DNA from: JAFGXT01 sp963677165
Lineage (GTDB): Bacteria > Verrucomicrobiota > Lentisphaeria > Victivallales > SZUA-371
Assembly (NCBI GenBank): GCA_963677165.2
Contig: CAXXSX010000002.1
Coordinates: 1-64,000 of the forward strand
Direction: 5' to 3'
DNA: 64,000 nucleotides
Part shown: piece by piece, positions 34,067-44,300 of the stretch
How positions within the stretch are numbered: position 1 is the first letter of the stretch
Layout of the letters: the number at the start of each line of letters is the position of its first letter
Notes under the pieces: generated by a model
Told to the model about the DNA's origin: nothing
Seen by the model: the letters and a program-made list of their open reading frames with translations, nothing else
Database searches by the model: none
Translations under genes and position numbers: made by a program

Positions 34067-35476
34067 TTATATTCGCCGCCACCACAGTACGGCACTTCTA
34101 AACAGATAATATGCCAGTGAAACCCTGGGGCCGGAAATTCTGGCAACGCCACGCATTCCGTATCGGGGATTAAATTTACGATCTTTGATAACGGCATCCA
34201 GCAGGTAGCAAAATGTTTTCTGTTCAGTAAGAACCGGCTGGGAAGTCATTGAAATAATTTTCACCGGAATGGCATATTCCGGCATAGAATGCAGATAAAG
34301 CACAGACTCCAGCTTGGACAACCCATTATTAAGTATTGAAGCGTCTTTTTCATTAAGATCAATCTGAGCCTGTAGCTCCTTCCCTGAAAAAATCTCAAAG
34401 AGGGCCTCGCCGCGATGCACGGACTTGCCGGTCATTTTCTCAGAGTTACCAGTCGCGAGAGAAAGAATTCCGTCACAGTCCGCTCGCAGAATACTTTTAG
34501 ACAGCAGCCACTTTATTTCCTGAATAACCGTAGCGGCCTTACGACGCCGAAGCTCCAGAAGTTTCAGCTTACTTAACTGTTCCTTATCGGAGAAGGCTTC
34601 GTCCGATACTTTTTCATATTCCGCGCTGGCTTCCTTATATTCCGTCATCGCTATCGCCAGACGGTATTTCAGTTGCTCCGTATTATACTCTATAATGACA
34701 TCACCTTTTTTTACCTGGGCACCTTCATCAAAATAACACTTTTTAATAATTCCGTCATACCATGCGAAAGTCTGCTTCTGGTTTTCCGGACAGATCGTAA
34801 AGTCCGCCACCGCATTTTGCGGAATACGAATAAGGAACAAAGCCGCGATCACCAGAACCATCAGTCCCAGAATAATCTTACGGGGCGTTATTCCTGAAGA
34901 ATATATTTTTGACTTTAGCCCGGCCCGAACATTCTGCTGGCACCATAAAGCTTCACCGTAGTGCTTTCCAAGCAGGGTCGCAACCGATTCAACCGCAGCA
35001 GCGTCAATTTTTTTATCAAACTCCAAAATCCAGATAAACATTTCACCCGTATCTTTTCCTATTTGCGGACAGGGCAGTGGAACCAGAAAAATATCCTTAT
35101 CATTTTCCATCAGCGACTTCCAGGCTTCTAACGCGCCATGGTCTTTCTTTTCCTCAATCAATTCGCTGGTGAGCTTTATCGTTTTATCCTGGTTATCACG
35201 AAATGCCCAGACAAGCGTTTTCAACCATTCACTATATTCAGAGTGATGATTCACCTGAACCTGCGCGGTTTGAGCTAGAATAGTTTGTCCATGCCGATAC
35301 ATTCGAATCAGGGAAGAGCGAAAAAATGGAATTACCGAACGGGAATTATTGACAATATGAATCGCGGTTTCGTCAAAAGATTTCTTATCAAAAGCTTCAT
35401 GTCCCAGTTTTATTACCGAAGCCATCATGCCCAGGCGATTACTCAAAACCTTAACTTTATCATTTACCGCCGGCAT
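34067..35476 (-). CDS. GAF-like / HlyD-like membrane fusion protein
   Basis: A 469-residue protein. Residues about 15-190 are cytoplasmic and GAF-like in pattern (FDETAIHIVNNSRSVIPFFR, ESVATLLGKHYGEALW). One membrane span lies at about 200-218 (ILGLMVLVIAALFLI). The periplasmic part has split lipoyl-like motifs (YDGIIKKCYFDEGAQVKKGD, RADCDGILSLATG) around a coiled hairpin, then a beta-barrel region. An adaptor with a cytoplasmic sensor-like domain is unusual. It stands 1 bp after the plain adaptor and 16 bp before the M50 hybrid, so all three are one operon. Confidence 0.82.
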   Translation of the reverse strand: MPAVNDKVKVLSNRLGMMASVIKLGHEAFDKKSFDETAIHIVNNSRSVIPFFRSSLIRMYRHGQTILAQTAQVQVNHHSEYSEWLKTLVWAFRDNQDKTIKLTSELIEEKKDHGALEAWKSLMENDKDIFLVPLPCPQIGKDTGEMFIWILEFDKKIDAAAVESVATLLGKHYGEALWCQQNVRAGLKSKIYSSGITPRKIILGLMVLVIAALFLIRIPQNAVADFTICPENQKQTFAWYDGIIKKCYFDEGAQVKKGDVIIEYNTEQLKYRLAIAMTEYKEASAEYEKVSDEAFSDKEQLSKLKLLELRRRKAATVIQEIKWLLSKSILRADCDGILSLATGNSEKMTGKSVHRGEALFEIFSGKELQAQIDLNEKDASILNNGLSKLESVLYLHSMPEYAIPVKIISMTSQPVLTEQKTFCYLLDAVIKDRKFNPRYGMRGVARISGPRVSLAYYLFRSAVLWWRRI

Positions 35477-35477
35477 A

Positions 35478-36305
35478 TTATTTCTCCGCAGCTGTTTTTG
35501 AACTTATTTTATCGGCCAGACTTCCGGACATCCCAGCAACCAGTTCTCCTCTCGTATTATCAACCAGCATCTTTACTTCAAACGTATGGCTTCGATGATC
35601 AATACGTGCGGCTATTTCGCAAACTTTTCCCTGGTAGACCTTCCCGGTCTGGTTAATCTTAATTTTCAGAACCATACCAGTTTTAATATGTGTTCTCATG
35701 CTATCCGGCAGGTACATTACCGCCAGCAGCCGGGTATCCTCCAGCAGTTTCATCATCTGCTGTCCATTTCTGACAAATTCATATTCATGTACAAGCTGTT
35801 CTTCAAGTCGCCCGGAAAACGGAGCGATAATCTGACAGGAATTCAATTTGTATTCCATAATCTTCTTTTCCGCTTTTGCCGACTTCAGGCGTGCCATGGA
35901 AACTTCCCAGTCACGACGGTTTTTATCCAGTTCGGCATCGCTGCACATTCCCTGCTTAAAAAGCTTATGATTGCCGTCATAAAGTTTTTTCAGAAACTCA
36001 CAGTTCTTTTCTTCCTCCGCAACCTGGGCATCGCTTCTCCGGCACTGTTCCTGATAAGTAAAGTCATCAATCCTCGCAATCACATCACCCTTTTTAAAGC
36101 TTTCCCCCGGACGAAAGTTATATTTCTTTACCACTCCATCGACAATAGACGAAACTACCGCTTCGGAATATGGAAACAGGATAACTTTTACTGGGAGATT
36201 TTCATATGTCAACACAGAAGCTGCGGCATTCGGCGGTGCGGCAAAGCTGGATAGCGATATTCCTGAACACAAGAACAAAACATAAAATATAAGTGAAAGT
36301 TTCAT
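35478..36305 (-). CDS. Periplasmic adaptor (HlyD/RND membrane fusion protein)
   Basis: A 275-residue exported adaptor with signal peptide residues 1-22. Lipoyl half motifs are VDGVVKKYNFRPGESFKKGD and SCQIIAPFSGRLEEQLVHEYE, separated by a long helical hairpin (CRRSDAQVAEEEKNCEFLKK and on). A beta-barrel region follows. It would dock on the TolC-like protein encoded divergently. First gene of the three-gene operon, 384 bp from the TolC-like gene. Confidence 0.88.
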   Translation of the reverse strand: MKLSLIFYVLFLCSGISLSSFAAPPNAAASVLTYENLPVKVILFPYSEAVVSSIVDGVVKKYNFRPGESFKKGDVIARIDDFTYQEQCRRSDAQVAEEEKNCEFLKKLYDGNHKLFKQGMCSDAELDKNRRDWEVSMARLKSAKAEKKIMEYKLNSCQIIAPFSGRLEEQLVHEYEFVRNGQQMMKLLEDTRLLAVMYLPDSMRTHIKTGMVLKIKINQTGKVYQGKVCEIAARIDHRSHTFEVKMLVDNTRGELVAGMSGSLADKISSKTAAEK

Positions 36306-36689
36306 TCAATCCCCAAAAAACTTGTTGTTGCAATATATGGTTTCTCTATAATAACTTTAGACTTTTTAGAATTAAATACAAGGTTAATTGTATCAAAAGT
36401 CATCATCTAAAAGTTATTCATTTCTCAGCTGATCCCGCCCGAAATTCGAGCAATAAAATTTTAAACAAGTTATCTACTCCATTTTATTATCATTTTTTAT
36501 AGATAAACTTTTGTTTTAAATAGCTGACTATGTTATAGTATTATTGATTTTGTTTTTAAAAGATATCATAGAGTATTACGCTTAGAGGAATTTTGTTAAT
36601 CTTCGTGTCAGATTGCTGTATATAAACAACTTTCAACTAAACTTTTTATAAAACATTATATAATTTATTCAAATATAACGAGTGTAGGA
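36306..36689. promoter_or_regulatory. Divergent promoter region of the export locus
   Basis: A 384-bp, strongly AT-rich spacer between the adaptor operon and the TolC-like gene. TTGTTT (36511-36516), 17 bp, TATAGT (36534-36539) is a weak sigma-70-like pair facing the TolC-like gene. No small gene or long dyad seen. Confidence 0.4.
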
Positions 36690-38366
36690 ATGAAGAAGAG
36701 TTATACCTTTTTGTTAGGAATTTTTAGTCTTTCAATTTTAACTTTCACTGGTTGTCGTACCGCGGATGATTTTCGTAAGGAACGTGCTGAGTTCGCCGCG
36801 TTTTATCTGGAAAAATCAAAACTTAAAGTTATACCAGATAATAAAGTTTTTGCGCTTGATGAATGCATCAAGACTGCTCTGAAACACAATCTTGATCTAA
36901 AAGTTTACGAACTGGAAACAGCGGTTGAAGAGGAACGCCGTACCGCCGAAATGCTTGGCATGCTGCCGGAACTGAATATCAGCAATACCTTGACCGGACG
37001 CAACAATACCCCGGGATCATCCAGTAAGAAAATTGATTCCAGCGGTGCGACTTACGGAGCCAGTCAGAGTACTGACCGCAACGTTAATGTATTCAATATT
37101 GATCTGGCGCTCAGCGTACTCGACTTCGGCTTGTCATATTTCAACACCATGCAATCAAATGACCGTACGTTTCTGCGTAAACAAGAATCAGCCAGAGCAG
37201 CTCAGAACCTGACGTTCGACGTGGTGAAAACCTATTTCCGAGTGGCGGTGGCCCAACGTTCGATTCTTCTCACCAAACAGTTGCTGGAACAATGCCGCAA
37301 TAAAACGAGGATGATTGAAAAACTCGGTCGCGAACGTAAGATTTCCCCGTTTCGGATGTTTGATGAAAACCGCCGATTCGTGAATCTGGAAAAACGTCTA
37401 ACCGCGTTTGTCCAGGAATACGAAACCGCGTGCATTGAACTGCGAACACTAATGGGATACTTGCCGAATGCTTCGGTGAAGGTGGATGACAGCTGTCTCG
37501 ACAAGGTACCGGAATTTTACCTTCCGCCGGTCGAAGATATGGAGCGTATCGCACTGTTGAACCGTCCGGAACTGAGCGAAGCCGACATCCAGCGTCACAT
37601 TACCAAACTTGAAAGCTATAAGACCATTTTGATGATGTTTCCAAACGTGAGAATGTTCGTTGATTTCACCAACAGCAACAATGCGTTTTTGTATCATTCA
37701 AGCTGGTGGGAAATTGGTATTCGCGCCGCATATAACCTGCTCAAACTGCCGCAGCAAATCGCGACTTACCGTGCGATTGACGGACAGATCGACGTGATAG
37801 ACCAACGGACCTGGGCGCTGACTCTCGGCGTAATGTCTCAGGTGCGTATTGCCCAGGCTGGATTGTCCAGAAGCCGCGATCGTTATGATATCGACAAACG
37901 GGTTTATGACACTTACAAGGACAACCGGGATTTCGCTAAGGCAAACCGTCAAGCTTCCGGAACCATGTCACAACTGGAGTTGGATCGTATTGAGTTGGAA
38001 ACCGCTGAAACCGAGATCAACTCCATGATTTCGCTGGGAAATTGTTACGTGGCATACTACCGCATCCTCAACGTTCTTGGAATGCACAGCCTGACAGATA
38101 AAGATCCGGCAAAAGCAGCAGAAGAAATGAAAGCCGCCGCAAAACGTATCAAAGAAAAAATCGATGAAGCCAGAAAAAAGGCCGACAAGGAAAATAAATC
38201 AGCTGTTCCGATATCGGACAAAGAACAAAAAACGCCGGAAAGCAACGAAAAAGTATTAAAAGAATCGGCCGACAAGGGCTCTTCCTACTGGAATATTACA
38301 ACCTTGAATGTTGCTGATTCAAACGGAATGTCAATCGACAGCCTGACCGAAGACATGATTAACTGA
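36690..38366 (+). CDS. TolC-like outer membrane efflux lipoprotein
   Basis: A 558-residue protein with a lipoprotein signal (LSILTFTGC, Cys 22). Two outer-membrane efflux repeats follow: helices around LDECIKTALKHNLDLKVYELE and ELSEADIQRHITKLES, each with beta-strand segments (INISNTL-like and YLNSNNAFLYH-like regions), forming the TolC trimer fold. The C-terminal 90 residues are a Lys/Glu-rich extension beyond the usual TolC end. It is the outer-membrane exit duct for whatever the adaptors handle. The giant DUF4347 gene starts 22 bp downstream, so they are co-transcribed. Confidence 0.88.
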   Translation: MKKSYTFLLGIFSLSILTFTGCRTADDFRKERAEFAAFYLEKSKLKVIPDNKVFALDECIKTALKHNLDLKVYELETAVEEERRTAEMLGMLPELNISNTLTGRNNTPGSSSKKIDSSGATYGASQSTDRNVNVFNIDLALSVLDFGLSYFNTMQSNDRTFLRKQESARAAQNLTFDVVKTYFRVAVAQRSILLTKQLLEQCRNKTRMIEKLGRERKISPFRMFDENRRFVNLEKRLTAFVQEYETACIELRTLMGYLPNASVKVDDSCLDKVPEFYLPPVEDMERIALLNRPELSEADIQRHITKLESYKTILMMFPNVRMFVDFTNSNNAFLYHSSWWEIGIRAAYNLLKLPQQIATYRAIDGQIDVIDQRTWALTLGVMSQVRIAQAGLSRSRDRYDIDKRVYDTYKDNRDFAKANRQASGTMSQLELDRIELETAETEINSMISLGNCYVAYYRILNVLGMHSLTDKDPAKAAEEMKAAAKRIKEKIDEARKKADKENKSAVPISDKEQKTPESNEKVLKESADKGSSYWNITTLNVADSNGMSIDSLTEDMIN

Positions 38367-38388
38367 AAATATTCATTGGGGGTAAATC

Positions 38389-41300
38389 ATGAATATTTAT
38401 AAACTCGAGAACCGCGTGCTTTACGATGCGGCTGCCGCAGCTGACGCTGAAGTGGCCGACGCGCTGACGACCGCAATTACTGACAACACGTCCGATCAGT
38501 CTGACCAGTCGGACACATCTGATTCATCCGACAGCAGTAATTCTTCTGTTGCTGACGCGACTGACGGTGACTCCGGCTCGGCGACTTCCGATTTACAGAA
38601 TTTGATTGATTCCGTACTGGAGTCATCGCTGATCGAACCGGAAACCGGCGTACATGTATTGTTGATTTCCGATGCAGTGGACAACGCTTCTGAACTAGCG
38701 GAATCCGCCTCGTCTGATACCATCGTAATTCTTTATGACGCCGATACGACGACTGCGGCTGAACTGTTGGAAGATATTTCCAATGTCCTCGACGGACAGA
38801 AAGCTTCGAGTATCGGCATTATTGCCCAAAGCGATACTGACGGTGATGTGGACCTGCTGGAAAATGACTCCGATACAACTTTCTGGGAAAGCATCTCCGA
38901 TTATATGACCAATGACGCCAGGATTGATTTTTTCGGTTCAGACCTGGACGGAAGCGATTATGTTGATGCCGTGTCCAGTCTGACCGGACACGAAGTGGCA
39001 TATTCTACCGACACCACCGGAGCAGAAGGCGACTGGCTGCTGGAAGTTGGCGATATTGAACTCGAAGACATTTATTTCGGCGGCAATGCTCCCGATGTAA
39101 CATTATCTGTAGAAGAAGCTTCCGATACAACACTAGTTGTTATTGACTCTGCCGTGCTGGATGCCGATGAAATCGTTGACGACCTCGACTCGAATACCGA
39201 AATACTTTATCTCGATGCCGATTCCGAACTTTCCGGGCTGGAGCAAATCAACGCATATCTCGAAGCTTCCGGCGAAACCTATGATTCCATCAGCATCGTC
39301 ACCCACGGGAACGACGGCTATATCGTGCTGACCGGCGACATTATCGACAGTGATTACGCCACCGACAACGCCGATGACTTCGCTGAACTCGGATCTTATC
39401 TGTCCGACGATGGCGACATTTTGCTATACAGTTGTAATACCACTGAAAGTTCTTCAGGAGAAGACTTTGTTGACTTGATCGCGGATCTTACCGGCGCGGA
39501 TGTGGCAGCATCAAACGACAGTACCACCAATTCCGACAACGGCAACTGGGACCTTGAATATACCACCGGCATCGTCACCGCCGACGCGCTGACGGTTGAG
39601 GGTTATGATTATCACTTGACTGCCTATACCGTTACATCAAATGCCGACAGCGGAGCGGGGTCCTTGCGTCAGAGTGTCGCCGATGCAGAATCAGGCAGCG
39701 AAATCGTGTTTGATTTAACTTCCGGAAACGAAGAAATTACCTTATCCAGCACTCTGACAATTTCAATATCCCTGACCATTGACGGCAATAATGTCGACGG
39801 TTCCGGTACAAATGTGACCATTGCTGCCGGAGGCAGTTTCAGTGTCATCAAAGTCTCAAGCGGTACTGAAGATGTTGTCATTGAAAACCTGACAATCAAA
39901 GGTTCCGGCACCAATTATGCCGCAGTATCAGAAGGCGGATGTATTTATAATGCCGGAGAGTTGACCCTGAAAAATGTAACTGTCACCAGTGGCTGTGCCC
40001 AATACGGCGGGGGGATTTACAATTCCGGAGGTTTAATCATTTCAGACAGTACCATCAGCGGCAATTATGCCTTTGGTTACGCTTATAGCTATAATGACCC
40101 TGCTCAATGCTATGGCGGTGGAATTTACAATTCCGGAGATTTAACCATTTCAAATAGTACCATCAGCGGCAATTATGCCAAAACCAGCGTGGTAATCACA
40201 ACCGGGAACGACATTGAAGAAGTATCCATCAATGCAGTATCCTATGGCGGGGGGATTTACAATTCCGGAGGTTTAACTATTTCAGACAGTACCATCAGCA
40301 ATAATGCTGCCAAAATCATTTTCAGCACCGAGAGTTCAACAACAATAGGTACTACGTATCTCACCGTCGAAGTCGACACCCAAACTTATGGCGGCGGGAT
40401 TTACAATTCCGGAGATTTGACCATTTTAAATAGTACCATCAGCGGCAATTCTGTCAACAGCGAGACCAACATCACAGCTAAAAACGCAGGGGGATACTCC
40501 AAAGTCTATGTCTACATTTACGCCTATGGCGGAGGAATTTTCAATTCCGAAAGTTTAACCATTTTAAATAGTACCATCAGCAACAATACTGTCAACCTCT
40601 ATACCAGAGTCGAAGCCGGCGGCGAATTGGGCGGCTGCCTCTATGCCTACGACTACGCCTATGGTGGAGGAATTTTCAATTCCGAAAGTTTAACCATTTT
40701 AAATAGTACCATTAGCGGCAATACTGTTAACAACAATATTGATGTCTTCGCGAACTCTAGCTACACCTACGTCTACGCCTATGGCGGAGGAATATACAAT
40801 TCCGGTACAACCTATCTGGTCAACTCAATTATTGCCTATAACTATGGCGGTTCGGACTATAAAGATATTTATAATTATTCAGGAAGTATCACTGGTTACT
40901 ATTGTATTTCCGGATACGACCTTGGAGATACCAATACAACATATAATTATACAGATTCGCTGTTCGCCTCCTATACAAATGGAATACCCGATCTTGCCGA
41001 AAACAAGGGAGCAACCTACACTGTCGCACTGGCAGAAGATAGTATTGCGATCGGCAACGGCTGCCAAGTGGGAACCGATGGAGACGGCGATTATGTCTAT
41101 TATTATACGGATACCACAGGAGACACCAGCGGCTGGTACAAACTGTCCGGTTCAGATGCAACTGGAGATGTGACTACAATTTCCACCGACCAGCGCGGAG
41201 AGACAAGACGCGGCTCCACACCGACCGCCGGGGCTTATTACTACGTGGTCTACTACTACAAATCCACTGGAACAAACGTGAACTGGAGCGATTATACTAC

Positions 41301-44300
41301 CTGGTTGATTTCCGAGACCGGAGAAGAAGGTTCCTATACTGCGGCAACTGCGGACGATGAGATTCCGAATGCCGATAATTCGGTGGAAATCCTGATTGCG
41401 GCAGGTTCATCCGTCATTGTTGATACTAATATATCAATTGACCAGACCACCATTGAGAACGGCGGATCTCTGATTGTTTCAAGCGGATACACTCTGACCG
41501 TTGCCGACGGCAAAGATACCGACCTGACTGTGACCGGAACCTTGACAAATAACGGAACGATTACCGCATCCGACGGCAGCACGGTTTGCTACAACGGCGG
41601 AAATCAGACTGTAGTCACTATGACTTATTATGAATTGGTTCTATCCGGCAGCGGAACCACCAAAACGTTTACTTCCGGAACAACAACAGTCAACACTTCC
41701 ATAGTAATTTCTGAGTCCATAACGCTAGACGGTTCCGACGCGAATGTGACGATTGCAGCCGGTGGAGATTTCAGCGCAATTGTTATCGAAAGCGGCGTAG
41801 AGGATGTAATCATTCAAGACCTGACGATCACAGGCTATCGGGATTCCTCAACCGGAACGTCAAGTATTGACAATGGCGGAGGTATCGATAACTCTGGGGA
41901 ACTGACTCTTAATAATGTAACGATCACCAACGGCTATGCCCAATACGGCGGCGGGATTCTTAATGAAACTACTGGAACGCTGATTATTACAAACAGTACA
42001 ATCTGCGACAATGAAGCTTATTACTGCGGCGGCGGTATCTATAATTACGGAAACTTGACTATAACGCGCAGTACGATCAGTGGTAATGATACAGGTTCCG
42101 ACTCTGATTACGGCATGGGTGGCGGCATTTATAATAATGCTGGAACACTGACAATAACAAACAGCACAATTAGCGGTAATTCAGCGACTACTTCTTCATC
42201 ATTTGCGCAGGGCGGCGGGATTTATAATTACCAGGGAAACATGACTGTAACGAACAGCACCATCAGCGGAAATACAGCGACTTCCAGTGGCGGTGGCATT
42301 TACCTTTCTTCTGGCACTTGTTATCTGCTCAATTCCATTATCGCTTATAATTACAACGATTCGGATTATGATGATATTTACGGTACAGTCACGGCCGGAT
42401 ACTACAACATTTGCGGGGACACGATTTCCGGAGGCACGAATGTTACATATGACTATACAGATAGTACTTTCTCTCTGTTCGCATCTTATACCGATGGAAT
42501 ACCTGATCTTGCCGACAACGGCGGAACTACTGAAACCGTCGCTCTGGCGGCAAACAGTAACGCAATAGGCTCCGGCTGCCTGACGGGAACAATTACTTCC
42601 AGCGGTACGACATATTATGTTTATAGTTCAGATGACGGTTCGAGCTGGACGGAGTTGACTGGAATTGTTACAACAGTTTCTGCCAATGAAGTCACCCAAA
42701 TTACCACAGATCAGCGCGAAACAACAAGGACTGATTCTATGCCGACTCCCGGTGCTTATTACTACGTGCAACACTATTACAAGTCCACCACATCCGGTGG
42801 TGACTGGAATGATAAAAGTACCTGGTTGATTTCCGTGACCGGAGAAGAAGGCTCTTATACTGTGTTAGGTAATGACGATGAAACACCGACGGCAGATAAT
42901 TCCGTAGAAATTTTGATTGTTGCCGGAGCCACCGTCACAGTTACTGCTGACTCCACTGGTTTATCTATTGACCAGGCTACGGTGGAAAGTAGCGGAACCC
43001 TTACGGTTTCTTCCGATACAACCCTGACCATAGTTGATGGCACCGATACTGACCTGACGGTAGCCGGAACACTTACAATATCAGGAACAGTCTCTCTTTC
43101 CGGTTCGGCGAGTATATCTATTGCCGATGGCTCAACGGTCAGCTATTCCTGGGCATCCGCTGCGAATATTTATAACTGGGAATATTACAATCTGACGATC
43201 AGCGGCAGCTCGGTCTCCTGGACCGATGGCGTAACTGTATCGGGTACGCTGACAATCAGCGGAATGTTGAATTCCGATTATGCCATTTCTTCAACTGATG
43301 TTTCCGCGCTGGAGATACCCTCCACCGGTATACTGAAGTTGAACGTTGCCGCCGCAACCCTGACAGGTTACACCAGTGATACTTTTGCCGCTACCTCCGG
43401 CAGTACCGTAATCTATTCTGCAACCGACGGGACTCAGACAATCGCGGCTCTGACATACAGCAACCTGACGATCAACAGCAGTAATGCCGCTATCACGGGC
43501 GATGTTACTGTAAACAATACCCTTACTGTTACCGGAACACTATCAATTTCCGGAACGGTCAACAACACAACGGCGGTTCTGACCGGTTCCACGGTTATTT
43601 ATGACTGGTCCAGCGCGGCAAGTATTTACAATTGGAGTTATTACAACTTGACAATCAACTGCGATGCCAGCTGGACCAACGGGGCCAGTGTATCTGATGT
43701 ATTGACTATTGCCTCCGGGGTAACCCTGACCAGCGGAGTAACTCTTATCGAGGACTTGAGTGGCAACAATGCAGCCAATACAGTTTGCGTAATCAGCAAC
43801 GACGGCACGCTGAAACTGACTGGGACCGCAACGTTAAGCAACTTTGATTCCTCTACACTCCTCGACGGAATAGTGGAATATGCCGGGAGCAATACCATCG
43901 CGGCCATATCTTACACCGGTACGCTGAAGCTCTCCGGCAGCGGCACCAAGACTTTTGCGAAAGGAACAACTACGGTCAGTACTTCCATCGTGATTTCCGA
44001 AGCGATGACCCTTACCGGATCAACCTCCGGGAGTGCTGATACGGTCATCACCATCACGAATGTCGGTGAAAGCGTTATCGTGGTAAGTTCTTCGGATAAG
44101 GTCACGATTACCAATCTGACTATTAAAGGTTACGGCACCGGTGGAACAGCAGTTTCAGAAGGCGGATGTATTTATATTTCCGGCTCTCTGAATTTGGAAA
44201 ACGTCACGGTCACCAATGGTTATGCTGAAGCCGGCGGTGGCATTTATTGTTATACCGGCGGGACACTGACGATTACGTCCAGCGAAATCAGCGCCAATAC

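Noticed and set aside
35586..36254. A 222-codon open frame opposite the periplasmic adaptor
   Set aside because: Shadow of the adaptor gene; rich in Phe, Cys and His without any fold pattern.
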